From: Bradyrhizobium barranii subsp. barranii
GTDB lineage: Bacteria > Pseudomonadota > Alphaproteobacteria > Rhizobiales > Xanthobacteraceae
Direction of reading: 5' to 3'
Assembly (NCBI RefSeq): GCF_017565645.3
Contig: NZ_CP086136.1
Coordinates: 1,054,001 to 1,118,000, forward strand
Length of the DNA stretch: 64,000 bases
How positions within the stretch are numbered: the first letter of the stretch is position 1; each line of letters begins with the position of its first letter. The notes under the pieces are model-generated. The model did not search any database and was not told where the DNA came from. It worked only from the letters and a program-made list of their open reading frames with translations. Position numbers and translations under genes: made by a program. Positions 53,021 through 62,362 of this stretch are shown piece by piece.

Positions 53021-54638
53021 CCCGTCTTATTCGTAAGAGTGCGCCTGAGGGGTAAAGCGCTGATGCGGCGTAGGATTCGGTTGCGAAGCCAACCCCATCA
53101 CCTCCAACCGCGAACGCCACGCCCGCCATGACCGACGATACGATTCCGCCCTTCTCGTTTCCAGCCGTTCACGCCAAGAAAGTCACAGCTGCCTTCGATG
53201 GTGGACGCCTAACCTCGAATGGGGGCGTGATGCTTCTGGCGATGGCCGAGCGGCGTCTCGGTTTGGCCGACAATCTGGCCCGGGTGTTCCCGGATCGGCG
53301 CGATCCGACGCGGGTCGTGCACAGCCTGGTCGATATGTTCCGCGCGCGCATGTTCGCGATCTGCTGCGGCTACGAGGACGCCGACGACCTCGATCATCTG
53401 CGGTCCGATCCCGCATTCAAGCTGGCCTGCGGTCGCCTACCGGACACGGGCCGGGATTTGTGTTCCCAACCGACGCTGTCACGCCTGGAGAATGCGCCGC
53501 GCCTGCGCGACGTGATCCGGCTGACCTACATTTTGGTCGACGCATGGATGGATAGCTACCCGCGCGAGCCGGCATCCGTCACGCTCGACATCGATGATAC
53601 CTGCGATGTCGTCCACGGCCATCAGCAGCTCTCGCTGTTCAACGCTCATTATGATGAACGCTGCTTTCTGCCGATCCACGTCTACGACACGGAGAAGAGC
53701 CGGCCCGTGGCCGTCGTGCTGCGGCCCGGCAAGACGCCGGGCGGCGTCGAGGTGCGTGCCCATCTGCGCCGCCTGGTACGGCATATCCGCACGCGATGGC
53801 ACAACACGCAAATTACGTTCCGTGGCGACGGGCACTATGCCCGGCCGGAGGCCATGGCGTGGTGCGAGACCAACGGCATCGACTACATCTTCGGTCTGTC
53901 CGGCACCAAGCCTCTCGCCAGAAAAGTCGACGAGGTCGCCGACGACATCCGCACGCGACGCGCCATCGAGAACCTGCCGGTTCTGCGTGGCTATACCGAG
54001 ACGCGCCACAAGGCAAAGTCCTGGGATCGCGAACGGCGCACTGTCGCCCGTATTGAGGCGACGATGCTCGGCCTCGACATCCGCTTCGTCGTCACCAGCC
54101 TCGATGTCGGCTCGGCCGAGTGGATCTACGACAGCCTGTATTGCGCGCGCGGCCAAGCCGAGAATCTGATCAAGCTGCATAAGACACAGCTCGCCTCCGA
54201 CCGCACCAGCTGCCGTTCGGCGCTCGCCAACCAGGTCCGTCTCGTGCTCCATACGGCCGCTTATTGGCTGATGCTGACCGTGCGCGACGCCATTCCCAAA
54301 GCCCGGGAATTGGCCGCTGCCGAGTTCGCGACGCTGCGTCTTCGTCTCTTGAAAATCGCTGCCCGTGTGGTCGAGACCACGAGCCGCATTCGCCTTGCGT
54401 TTGCCGCGGCATGTCCCGAAGCCGACCTGATCCGCGGCTTGCCAGGCGCGTTGCTGCCGCTCGGTCCTTGACCGGCGGGGCGTCCGCCCCCCGTTCGCCC
54501 AACCTATACCTCAAGCGCGTTGCAAAGTACGGGTCGTCAGGCGGTGAAAAGCCGAAGGCAATCCTGTGCGCCTCGTCAGACAAGATGTGCGGCCGCATCA
54601 ATCGGGCCAAAAAGCCGCACTCTCACGAATAGGACGGG
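53021..54638 (+). mobile_element. Complete IS1380-family element
   Basis: Terminal inverted repeats CCCGTCTTATTCGTAAGAGT (left) and, as complement, CCCGTCCTATTCGTGAGAGT (right). The left flank is TTAA and the right flank CTAG, so this copy has no matching target duplication of its own; the outer CTAG at 52668 does match. Confidence 0.85.
53128..54471 (+). CDS. IS1380-family transposase
   Basis: 447 residues. Family signatures: TAAFDGGRLTSNGGVMLLAM near the N-terminus, SVTLDIDDTCDVVHGHQQLS (first catalytic Asp), RGDGHYARPEAMAWCE (second Asp) and YCARGQAENLIKLHKTQLAS (Glu). Length and motifs are typical and the gene is intact. It lies about 107 bp inside the left repeat. Confidence 0.93.
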   Translation: MTDDTIPPFSFPAVHAKKVTAAFDGGRLTSNGGVMLLAMAERRLGLADNLARVFPDRRDPTRVVHSLVDMFRARMFAICCGYEDADDLDHLRSDPAFKLACGRLPDTGRDLCSQPTLSRLENAPRLRDVIRLTYILVDAWMDSYPREPASVTLDIDDTCDVVHGHQQLSLFNAHYDERCFLPIHVYDTEKSRPVAVVLRPGKTPGGVEVRAHLRRLVRHIRTRWHNTQITFRGDGHYARPEAMAWCETNGIDYIFGLSGTKPLARKVDEVADDIRTRRAIENLPVLRGYTETRHKAKSWDRERRTVARIEATMLGLDIRFVVTSLDVGSAEWIYDSLYCARGQAENLIKLHKTQLASDRTSCRSALANQVRLVLHTAAYWLMLTVRDAIPKARELAAAEFATLRLRLLKIAARVVETTSRIRLAFAAACPEADLIRGLPGALLPLGP

Positions 54639-54670
54639 CTAGTTTGGCCGCTGCCCCTACCGATGCCGAA

Positions 54671-55209
54671 ATGACAGCGGCTCGAAAGGCGCTGGAGCAA
54701 TGGCAAACGCCTGAAGCTTTCGTATCGAAGGTTGAGAGCTTTGCTCCTCTCGTTAAGTCATCCGTTCTTTTCAACAGAATGCGAGATTTTTGCTCGACGC
54801 CATTCCAATTGCTGAGTTATCGAAGCACCGCCCGTTAGAGTCGGTCCGACTATCGGAGCAGCATGATGCTGAGGTGAAGGACCAAACTGGAACATTCGAT
54901 GTCGAAGTGACCGAAGTGCTCGAACCGGGTAGAAAACGCGGCGATGAATATCGCTCGGGAGCGCCGCAAGTCACACACAGCGCATTTGATCCTAATCTAG
55001 GCGAGACTATCGCTACAGCGCTCGCGGACGGGATAAAAAAGAAAGCCGAAAAGAACTACGCGGCTAAGCCTCTTCTGTTGGTCTACTTGAATATCAGCAC
55101 CGGAGGAAAGTTTAGCGACGAAGTCGAAACGAAAATCAATGAACTGAAGGCCCAATACGCGGACAAGTTTCGGGAGATTTGCGTCCTGTGGGCAGGCAAG
55201 CTTTATTAA
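54671..55209 (+). pseudogene. Frameshifted hypothetical protein, possibly nuclease-like
   Basis: The first frame (MTAARKALEQWQTPEAFVSK to VLFNRMR) and the second (FLLDAIPIAELSKHRPLESV onward) are joined by a one-base shift near 54775-54787. The second part contains GTFDVEVTEVLEPGRKRGDE and KPLLLVYLNIS, ending VLWAGKLY at 55209. The acidic-strand pattern DVEVTE followed by a hydrophobic LLLVYLNI strand resembles restriction-like folds, but a full active site cannot be defined. The IS1380 element ends 33 bp upstream of the start, so the gene may also have lost its promoter or N-terminus. It is on the same strand as gajA, about 190 bp before it. Confidence 0.45.
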
Positions 55210-55398
55210 GCAGGGTTTATAGGTACCTAGATCGAACGAGCCTGTCTCGCACTCCGGCAAGTCTTCGATCTGCTCTCTTACGTTGGCCTCGATCTCCGCT
55301 CTGCGCTTGGCGGGCCGCTGTGGGTAACTGCCTGAAGCTTTGCGCCTCATTGCGAACAGCTTAAGATTGTCGCCGGGTTACGAGGATTCGGACGGGGC

Positions 55399-57162
55399 AT
55401 GGCGAATCAACCGCGCATAAAGAGCCTGGCGATCAGGAGATTTCGGGGCATCGAGCTACTAGATTGGCGGCCAAATGCCGGCATCAATGTTCTGCTTGGT
55501 GGCGGGGATTCCGGCAAGAGCACAGTGCTTCACGCAATCGCTCTCCTGTTCAATCCGACCAACGCGGTCCAGGTGCTCGAAACCGACTATTTCAATCGAT
55601 CAACCGGCGAGGGCTTCTCCATCGAGGCCGTAGTGGACATCCCGCCCGAGGTCGGAATCGCGGATTTTTCTTCGCTATGGCCGTGGGAATGGGACGGCAA
55701 CGCAGCGGTCCTTCCCGACCCGGAGGCGGAGAAGGTGCCCGGTCATCCGGTTTTTCGGTTCCGCGTCCGTGGGACTGAGGACCTCGAACTGGTGTGGGAG
55801 GTGGTGCAGCCGAACGCGGAAATCGCGGCGTTGTCCACCGGTCTGCGCCGCCGGATCGGCGTTGTACGCCTGGCGAACGACGACCGGAACGATCGTGATC
55901 TGCGGCTGGTCACGGGTTCTGCCCTCGACAGATTGCTGTCCAAGGGGAATCTCAAATCGCGGCTCAACAAGCAGATCGCCGAAGCCGATCTTTCGGCTGC
56001 GTTGCTTGCGGATGAAACGGGAGCTCTCGAAGCTTTGGGCGCAACGTTTCAAAAGGCTGGGCTGCCGCACAACCTGGAACTCGGGCTGACGAGCAGCCAA
56101 GGACTTTCGATCGGAGCACTCATTGGGCTGCTCGCAGACAAGGCTGGCGTAAAGCTGCCGCTCGCCAGCTGGGGCGCCGGCACGCGCCGCATGTCCGCAT
56201 TGGAGGTGGCTGGCGTAACGGAGGCCGCGTCTCGTTTAACGGTCATCGACGAGATCGAACGAGGACTGGAGCCGTATCGACTTCGCCAACTGCTCGCGAA
56301 ACTGGTCAAGGACGGTGGCCAATGTTTCGTCACGACCCACAGCCCGGTCGCGATCAAGGCGGCAACCAAGGCAGCACTCTGGTTCATCGACGCAAAGGGA
56401 GCTATCGGCGCTTTGCCAACTGCTGCCATCGCACAGCAGCAAATTCGTGATCCCGAGACGTTCCTTGCGAAGCTACCTGTTATAGCGGAGGGAGTGACGG
56501 AGGTCGGCTTCCTGCGGTTCCTGCTGCGAGATGCTTTTATAGCCGCGCCTGAGGACCATGGCATTCGTGTATGCGATGGCGGAGGCAACGAATCCATGCT
56601 CGGCTTGTTGATGGCGCTACGCGACGCGGGGCTGATGCTTGGAGCCTTCTGCGACAACGAGGGCAAGTCGACAGGCCGATGGAAAAGCGTTGGCGAGGCG
56701 CTTGGGCCGAGGTGTTTTCAGTGGCACGCCGGCTGTCTGGAAGCAAATGTCATCGCGCACGTGGAAGACGCCTCATTGCTTGCGCTCGCCCGTGATTCCG
56801 AAGGAGCGTCTGGCGAAAGATTGCGGACGCTGGCGGATCGCCTCAATCTGCAGGCCAAGGATGAAGACAGTATCCTGGCTGCGTGCGGAGCGCCCGAGGA
56901 GCGCTTCTCAAAACTTCGTTCGATCATCATTGCTTCGGCGACCGGCGACAAGGAGGGGGCGCCGGACGAAGACACGGCTAAGGACTGGGCCAAACATAGC
57001 CGACGCTGGTTCAAATCCGACGAGGGTGGATACGAGCTCGGAAGAAAAATGGTGGAGCTTGGCGTCTGGCCGAAACTCGAGCCGGAGCTCCTCCCGTTTG
57101 TCAACGCGCTGCGTGTCGCCCTTGGACAGCCCGCGCTGGCCAGAGGAAGGCTCAAGCTGTGA
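55399..57162 (+). CDS. gajA: Gabija-like GajA, OLD-family ATPase/TOPRIM nuclease
   Basis: 587 residues. N-terminal ABC-type ATPase: Walker A LLGGGDSGKSTVLHAI (34-49), a signature-like SWGAGTRRMSALEVA (about 257), Walker B RLTVIDEIERGLEP (about 280) and CFVTTHSPVAI (H-loop). A TOPRIM domain follows: VIAEGVTEVGFLRFLL (catalytic Glu near 365) and AFCDNEGKSTGRW (acidic pair near 416). In Gabija, GajA forms a tetrameric DNA nicking enzyme held off by nucleotide and activated when phage replication drains NTPs. The length is close to characterised GajA. It overlaps the next gene by GTGA. Assignment rests on the domain pair and the UvrD-like partner. Confidence 0.85.
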   Translation: MANQPRIKSLAIRRFRGIELLDWRPNAGINVLLGGGDSGKSTVLHAIALLFNPTNAVQVLETDYFNRSTGEGFSIEAVVDIPPEVGIADFSSLWPWEWDGNAAVLPDPEAEKVPGHPVFRFRVRGTEDLELVWEVVQPNAEIAALSTGLRRRIGVVRLANDDRNDRDLRLVTGSALDRLLSKGNLKSRLNKQIAEADLSAALLADETGALEALGATFQKAGLPHNLELGLTSSQGLSIGALIGLLADKAGVKLPLASWGAGTRRMSALEVAGVTEAASRLTVIDEIERGLEPYRLRQLLAKLVKDGGQCFVTTHSPVAIKAATKAALWFIDAKGAIGALPTAAIAQQQIRDPETFLAKLPVIAEGVTEVGFLRFLLRDAFIAAPEDHGIRVCDGGGNESMLGLLMALRDAGLMLGAFCDNEGKSTGRWKSVGEALGPRCFQWHAGCLEANVIAHVEDASLLALARDSEGASGERLRTLADRLNLQAKDEDSILAACGAPEERFSKLRSIIIASATGDKEGAPDEDTAKDWAKHSRRWFKSDEGGYELGRKMVELGVWPKLEPELLPFVNALRVALGQPALARGRLKL

Positions 57163-58679
57163 GCGATAAGGCCGTCGCAGATCTGCTGCGATCCGATTTG
57201 TCACTCGTTACGGTGGAAGCCGCCGCTGGATGCGGGAAAACCCATCAGGGAGCCCTATTTGCGACAGATGCCGCTTCGCATCTCACCATCGGGCGGGTCC
57301 TGATCTTGACGCATACGCATGCTGCGCGGTCAGTCTTTGCGCAGCGGACACAAGCGGTATCTGGTCGCGTCACTATCAGAACGATCGATAGTTTTCTGAC
57401 CGAGATCGCCAGCATCTACCATCAGACCCTCGACTTTCCCCCTGACGTCGGGACCTGGGCGCGCGAGAACAATCGATATGATGAGGTGGCCAGCCGCTGT
57501 CGTCACCTTCTGGAAGGGGCCTCGCTGGTCGCCGAAGCGGCAGCGCAGCGTTATCCTGTCATTCTTTGCGATGAACATCAGGATGCAAGCGCTGATCAGC
57601 ACCGGGCGATCATGGCGGTCCACAAGGCAGGGGCACGCCTGCGCATCTTCGGCGATCCGATGCAGGTGATTTTTGGGGGGCAGGATACCGGCATTCGCGC
57701 AACGCTGAGACGTTGGGACGACCTCAAAGGAGGTAGCGCATCGGGGGAGCTCCTCACCCCGCACCGATGGTCGGGATCATCGGAACTTGGAGAGTGGATT
57801 TTGGCGGCCCGCAAGGCGCTTAAGGATGGAGGGGCGGTCGATTTGACGGGGCGATTGCCAAAGGGGTTGTCGGTCCATTTCGCCGAGAACTCGGCGCCCG
57901 TGCCACACAGATCGTTCAGCATGACGAACGCACATAGGAGACCCATTGACGATCTCCGACGCCAAGGAGGCCAACTGCTCGTCCTGACCGAAAGCAATGA
58001 CAGGGTTGCGCATATCAACGCGTTCTTTGATCGCTCGATGAGAATTTGGGAAGGACACACGCGGGAAAACTTGGCTCGTCTCATCGCGAGCATTCGACAG
58101 AGTGCTGGTGACACCAATGCCATCGTCGGCGGATTTCTTGCATTCGTTGAGGCGACGGGAAAGGGCTTCACGCTGTCCTCTCACGGGAAACGGCTCAAGG
58201 CAGAGGTGACGGAGCGTTGCTCCAAGGTGACCCGCGGTGTGATGCCGGCCCACCTCCAGGCGGTTGCGAGGCTCCTGATCGCAGAGCCGGATCATCGCGG
58301 GATCGCTCGCGCGCTAGCCTATTTGGTTGACGTCGTCGATCGGGGGGAAACCGGCTTCGGCGAGGTTGAGTTAGATCTGAAGAGCGAGATCCGTGATGCC
58401 ATTCGTCTTGGTCAGTTTCAGTCGGTGGATGAAGGGTTCGCGGAAATTACCCGGCGCAGAACCTTCTCGCACCCCCACCCCCCGCGCCGATGCTTGAGCA
58501 CAATCCATAAGTCGAAGGGGCTCGAGTGCGATAACGCGCTAATGTTGCTATGTGATCGCGTCTCATTTTCGAGTACGCTGTACAAGCGACGATTGTTCTA
58601 CGTTGGCATGAGCCGCTCGAAGAAAACACTGAGTCTGGTACTTTCCAAGAATAATCCTTCGCCGTTGCTGAGATTCTGA
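57159..58679 (+). CDS. gajB: Gabija-like GajB, UvrD/Rep-type helicase
   Basis: 506 residues from GTG 57159, which overlaps the gajA stop. SF1A helicase motifs: Walker A VEAAAGCGKTHQGA (about 19-32), motif Ia LILTHTHAAR, Walker B VILCDEHQDAS (about 135), motif III RIFGDPMQVIFGG, then CLSTIHKSKGLECDNALML (motif V) and LFYVGMSRSKKTLSLV (motif VI). It lacks the long 1B/2B insertions of UvrD, as is usual for GajB. In Gabija, GajB associates with GajA and senses DNA ends. The tight coupling of the two genes supports the system call. Confidence 0.85.
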   Translation: MSDKAVADLLRSDLSLVTVEAAAGCGKTHQGALFATDAASHLTIGRVLILTHTHAARSVFAQRTQAVSGRVTIRTIDSFLTEIASIYHQTLDFPPDVGTWARENNRYDEVASRCRHLLEGASLVAEAAAQRYPVILCDEHQDASADQHRAIMAVHKAGARLRIFGDPMQVIFGGQDTGIRATLRRWDDLKGGSASGELLTPHRWSGSSELGEWILAARKALKDGGAVDLTGRLPKGLSVHFAENSAPVPHRSFSMTNAHRRPIDDLRRQGGQLLVLTESNDRVAHINAFFDRSMRIWEGHTRENLARLIASIRQSAGDTNAIVGGFLAFVEATGKGFTLSSHGKRLKAEVTERCSKVTRGVMPAHLQAVARLLIAEPDHRGIARALAYLVDVVDRGETGFGEVELDLKSEIRDAIRLGQFQSVDEGFAEITRRRTFSHPHPPRRCLSTIHKSKGLECDNALMLLCDRVSFSSTLYKRRLFYVGMSRSKKTLSLVLSKNNPSPLLRF

Positions 58680-58691
58680 GGCCTCGCGCAT

Positions 58692-58745
58692 GGACACTGA
58701 TAAGAAATGGCAAAATGGCGCCAGTCGCCGACTGGTAAGATTTGG
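58692..58745. repeat. Palindromic repeat between convergent defence operons
   Basis: CCAGTCGCCGACTGG (58721-58735) is a perfect 7-bp-arm palindrome followed by TAAGATTTGG; an ACTGATAAG motif lies at 58697-58705. On the minus strand this reads CTTACCAGTCGGCGACTGG, very close to CTTATCAGTCGGCGACTGA at 11149-11167. It lies between gajB and the DUF2130 gene, which are convergent, and could act as a bidirectional terminator. Confidence 0.6.
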
Positions 58746-58787
58746 TCGAAAAATTTGCTAGTGCTCAAGTGAGCATATAGCTCCAAT

Positions 58788-60062
58788 CTATTCCGCCGCC
58801 TCGCCCTTCGCCTCAATCATCAGCAAATCAAGGCTCTCGATCTCCTGCATTGCCCGGCCGGCAATTCCCTGAAGATCGCCGTAGAGGCCCGCGGTGGAAT
58901 CAAGCACGCCGCGAAGTTGCTCCTCGCGCTTGGCCCAAAGCCGCATCATCGTCTTGCGCTCGCGGTCGAGGTCGGCCTGCATGTCGGTGAAGTTCTCGAC
59001 GATCGCGTCGATGCGGTGGCGGAAGCGGGGGCCCGTCAGGTAGGAATACATCATCTCCATCTTGGTTTGCTGGCCTTCCTGAGCCTGCCGGCTGCCGGCA
59101 AGATCGATCAGTCCATGTCGGAGCACGATCGCCAGGGGGACGGCGAACCGGGGCTCTGCCACCCAGACGTTGTCGACAAGACCGAAGGTCTCGACGTCCT
59201 TTGGCAGGACGCTGGAAACAATGAGGGCGACCTCCGCTTTGGCGGCGCGCTGGTCGCTCCTAAGCTTGGTCAGCCAGTCGTCGCTCCAGCGTTTGGTTCG
59301 CTTGGATTCCCAGAGGATCGTGCCGCAAGTCTGCCCACCAGGACCGGAGACGCGATGCAAAACATCGCCTCCAAAGTCGCCTTTCGGGACCGGCTCAATG
59401 AGGTCGCGCGGAAAATGGTTACGGAGCAGAGATTCCAGTTCGAGCTCGAGGGCTTCGCCTTGCAGCTGTTGGGAACCCTGTTCGGCCCGCCGGCGGAGCT
59501 CTTCGATCTGCCGGTTCATGCCGGCGATCTGGGCCTCCTTCTCGGCGACCTTCGCCTTGAACGAGTCCTCGGCATCAAGCTTCGCCTTGTCGCGCACGGC
59601 AGCAAGCGCCTCCTGGACCTTCGTCTCGACCGTGAGCTCGACTTCCCGCCTGGCGTCGTCGAGCTCGCGTTCCTTGCGAAGCATGTCCGCCTGGATCTTC
59701 TGGGCTGCAGCCAACTTTTCGCCATTGGTCGTGAGCATCTGCTGCAGATCGGCCAACTGCTGGTCGCGGGTGCTGAGCTCGTCGGCGACCGCCAGACGCG
59801 CTCTCTTGGCTTCTGCTTCGGCGATGTTCGCTCGCTCCGCTTTCAGCTTGGCCGCCACCTGCTCGTCAACGTCCTCACGAGCTTTCGCGATTTCTTCTCT
59901 GGCTTGCTTGAGGAGGGCATCGCGCCGGCCAAAGTCTTCCTCTTTCGCGGCAAGCTGCTGGTCGAACTTGCGGCGCGTCTCGGCGATGAGGGGAGCGGCA
60001 AGCGATTCGGTCAGCTTGATTTCGGTGCGGCAGTTCGGGCAGACGATCTGGGGATCGGTCAC
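58788..60062 (-). CDS. DUF2130 coiled-coil nuclease-like protein (second)
   Basis: 424 residues from GTG 60062 (preceded by AGAGGA); a longer frame from 60200 is open, but its first 46 residues look non-native. The N-terminus has a zinc-ribbon-like half, IVCPNCRTEIKLTESLAAPL, followed by a long coiled coil to about 200. The DUF2130 domain shows GDFGGDVLHRVSG (Asp near 226) and TILWESKRTKRW (ExK near 250), consistent with a PD-(D/E)XK nuclease, then VALIVSSVLPKD. It is the last gene of a four-gene operon with an AAA+ ATPase. A distant homologue lies at 16627-18036. Confidence 0.8.
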   Translation of the reverse strand: MTDPQIVCPNCRTEIKLTESLAAPLIAETRRKFDQQLAAKEEDFGRRDALLKQAREEIAKAREDVDEQVAAKLKAERANIAEAEAKRARLAVADELSTRDQQLADLQQMLTTNGEKLAAAQKIQADMLRKERELDDARREVELTVETKVQEALAAVRDKAKLDAEDSFKAKVAEKEAQIAGMNRQIEELRRRAEQGSQQLQGEALELELESLLRNHFPRDLIEPVPKGDFGGDVLHRVSGPGGQTCGTILWESKRTKRWSDDWLTKLRSDQRAAKAEVALIVSSVLPKDVETFGLVDNVWVAEPRFAVPLAIVLRHGLIDLAGSRQAQEGQQTKMEMMYSYLTGPRFRHRIDAIVENFTDMQADLDRERKTMMRLWAKREEQLRGVLDSTAGLYGDLQGIAGRAMQEIESLDLLMIEAKGEAAE

Positions 60063-60202
60063 GGCATCGGTCCTCTGAGAATTGATCGGGATAGTACCGG
60101 GCGCGAGCGCGCCACTTAAGCCCTGCGGGCGGGTTATCCCGCGCAATTGCGGCGGTCGAGGCAATAGTGGCCGCGTCTTTCCGTTGTTCTGTTCCTCCAT
60201 GA

Positions 60203-61774
60203 TCAGTTCCTCGATGCGCGGATGTCGCGCTCGCGCAGGACAGCCTCGACAATGCGGCGCAGGCGCCGCACCGAGCCGCCGGGCCAGTGCTTCGCGACGG
60301 CTTCGCGCTCAACGCCGTCGAGCGGTGTCATCCAGCTCTGGTCGAGGCCGCGTTCCTTGGCGAGATCAGCGATCACGGCTGGCAGCAGCGCGTCCAGGTC
60401 ATTCGCGGTCGGCTTGGGAAAGGTCACGATGCGGAAACGGTCCCTGATTGGACTTGGCAGCGGATCGAGACGGTTGGCGGTGGCGATGTACGACACCTGC
60501 GACAGATCAAGATTTGTCTGCAGCGCAGGGTCGGGATAGCGCGCGCACGTTTCCGGCTCGAGAAAGCACAAAAGCGTGTCCCAGAGACGGCCATAGTCGG
60601 ACCTGGTCGCCGCCTTCTCGATTTCGTCGATCAAAACAAGCGGATTGGCGATGCGCCCTTGTGCAATGGCAAGGAAGGCGTGGCACGGTTCGGCCGAGTA
60701 CCAGCGGCGATCCGTACCTCCAAAGACGGCGCCGTCCGAACGGCCACCGTCGGTGCGCCAAACGCTGACACCCAACACCTCGCCAAGGCGCCGGGCAAAC
60801 CGGCTCTTGCCGCCGCCGGGCTCGCCGACAATCAGGAGGGGGCGCAGACGGACTGTGGTGCGCCCAACAAGATCCGCCAGCGCAAAATCGATTACGTCGA
60901 CGGCGTGCGGGAACTCGGACTGCAGAACGTTGCGCGCCTCGTGGAGTGGCGGCGCCTCAACGAGCGGCAAAGCAGTGTTAATGACGTCCTTCAGCGGGCC
61001 GAGGATTTCCTTGAGTTTGATGTTCTTCATCTCCGCCTCGGACAGACGCGCGACGACGAGATGATGGTCGGGAATAAGTTCAGGGTTCGGGACGGCGTCC
61101 TGCTTGACGGCTCCGGTCCGGTCCTCGGCTTCCCGCTTTTTCCGGCGGTCTTCCTCCTCCTTGAGTTGGAGCCGTAACGCGGCCTTGGCCGCGGTGATGC
61201 GGTGCTCGGCCATACGGTGCCCGAGCACTGACGCGTTCATCGCAGCAGAGAACTTCTTCGGCAGAAATTGCGTGCAGGCCGGCAGCGCGGCCCAACCATA
61301 GGTGAACCGTTCGAGATCGCAGCAGACCTTCTGTTCGACGCGTAGCGAATTCACCTGAAAGGCCTTCACCAGCGCCTTGGCGACCCTGCGATGCTGCTGG
61401 AAGTGTTCGTCATCGCGTGGCGTCGGCAAGCTCACGAGCCGGACGCTATCAGCAAGGCTCCTGAGAGCCGGCTCATTCTGAGCGGCCGCGCATTTGTCGA
61501 GCTCAGCGGCGAGCGCCAATGCAGCCTCCAACGACCTGCCGGTGGCCCATGCGGCATTGTGGGACAAGTGAGGGCAGAGCTCTTCGATTTCTGCGATAAG
61601 CCGTTCCTCAATGTGTTCGGCCCCATCGACGACGAGCATCGCATAACGCAGGAGCCTCGGTAGACCCTTAAGGCGCTCGTCCCAATCGGCCGAATCGGCC
61701 GCCGCGCCGATCAAGGCCGCGTCCTCAGCTGCCGGCAAATCGTGATCGTCGCCGTCGTCGCTTGTGGCGCTCAT
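60203..61774 (-). CDS. AAA+ ATPase (Lon/MoxR-like core)
   Basis: 523 residues from ATG 61774, which overlaps the upstream stop (ATGA). The N-terminal 290 residues are helical with a charged linker (KEEEDRRKKREAEDR) and match no domain I know. The AAA+ core has Walker A LLIVGEPGGGKSRFARRL (about 316-333), Walker B PLVLIDEIEKAA (about 378), a sensor 1 region SYIATANRLDPLPSPIRDRF with the arginine finger, and a helical lid (GSVRRLRRIVEAVL). The core resembles Lon-type ATPases without the protease. In the operon it probably remodels or loads the partner nucleases. Downstream by about 140 bp lies DUF2130. Confidence 0.8.
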   Translation of the reverse strand: MSATSDDGDDHDLPAAEDAALIGAAADSADWDERLKGLPRLLRYAMLVVDGAEHIEERLIAEIEELCPHLSHNAAWATGRSLEAALALAAELDKCAAAQNEPALRSLADSVRLVSLPTPRDDEHFQQHRRVAKALVKAFQVNSLRVEQKVCCDLERFTYGWAALPACTQFLPKKFSAAMNASVLGHRMAEHRITAAKAALRLQLKEEEDRRKKREAEDRTGAVKQDAVPNPELIPDHHLVVARLSEAEMKNIKLKEILGPLKDVINTALPLVEAPPLHEARNVLQSEFPHAVDVIDFALADLVGRTTVRLRPLLIVGEPGGGKSRFARRLGEVLGVSVWRTDGGRSDGAVFGGTDRRWYSAEPCHAFLAIAQGRIANPLVLIDEIEKAATRSDYGRLWDTLLCFLEPETCARYPDPALQTNLDLSQVSYIATANRLDPLPSPIRDRFRIVTFPKPTANDLDALLPAVIADLAKERGLDQSWMTPLDGVEREAVAKHWPGGSVRRLRRIVEAVLRERDIRASRN

Positions 61775-62352
61775 GCCTCGGCCTCCGCGCGGTAGCTGGC
61801 TGAGCCCACCACGATGGTCTTGTCGAGACCGGAGTTCTGGAGGGCGCGGCCTGTGTCGTCGCAAGAAGGGCTGGCGACGCGCGTGCACCACAAGGTCGAC
61901 AACTTGGTTGCGAATGGATGGTCCAGTTCGCTGCAGTGAAGGAGGTTCGCAACGACCATGGTGGCTGTCGCGTCGCCACCGAGGGCGCAGCGCAGCAGCG
62001 CCGTCATGGCGATGTCGACCGTCAGTGTCACCCCGTGGATGGGCAGCAGCGAGAACGCCACACCGACCGCGGCTGCGGCGTCACCGCGCAGCGCCGCAGC
62101 AAAATCGTCGTGCCGGTCCATCACGTAGATCGTGTCGAGCGTGTCGATCAGCAGCAGATGCTCAGCATCGCGGAGGAGATAGGATGGCAAGGTCCGCCAC
62201 CACGCGAGTGGGGAGAAGTCCTGAGCGGCGAAAGGCCGCCCCGAGGTGGCCGACCCTGAGATCTGCCGGGCAAGATCGGCAGTATTGCCGGTCGGGCCAT
62301 CGGGGCCCTGGTGCCGGCGCTCGCGCGCCGGCGCTTCCACTTTGTTCGACAT
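61771..62352 (-). CDS. Unknown protein of the GIY-YIG/AAA+ operon
   Basis: 193 residues. A polar, basic N-terminus (1-45) is followed by an Ala/Leu-rich region with AEHLLLIDTLDTIYVMDRHD and two moderately hydrophobic helices (DAAAAVGVAFSLLPIHGVTL, VDIAMTALLRCALGGDATAT). No catalytic motif or known family is apparent. It starts 10 bp after the GIY-YIG gene and overlaps the ATPase start by 4 bp. The tight coupling suggests a subunit of the same complex, perhaps an adaptor. Confidence 0.65.
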   Translation of the reverse strand: MSNKVEAPARERRHQGPDGPTGNTADLARQISGSATSGRPFAAQDFSPLAWWRTLPSYLLRDAEHLLLIDTLDTIYVMDRHDDFAAALRGDAAAAVGVAFSLLPIHGVTLTVDIAMTALLRCALGGDATATMVVANLLHCSELDHPFATKLSTLWCTRVASPSCDDTGRALQNSGLDKTIVVGSASYRAEAEA

Positions 62353-62362
62353 GATTGATCCC

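Noticed and set aside
53479..54252. A 257-codon frame antisense to the IS1380 transposase
   Set aside because: Shadow of a canonical transposase.
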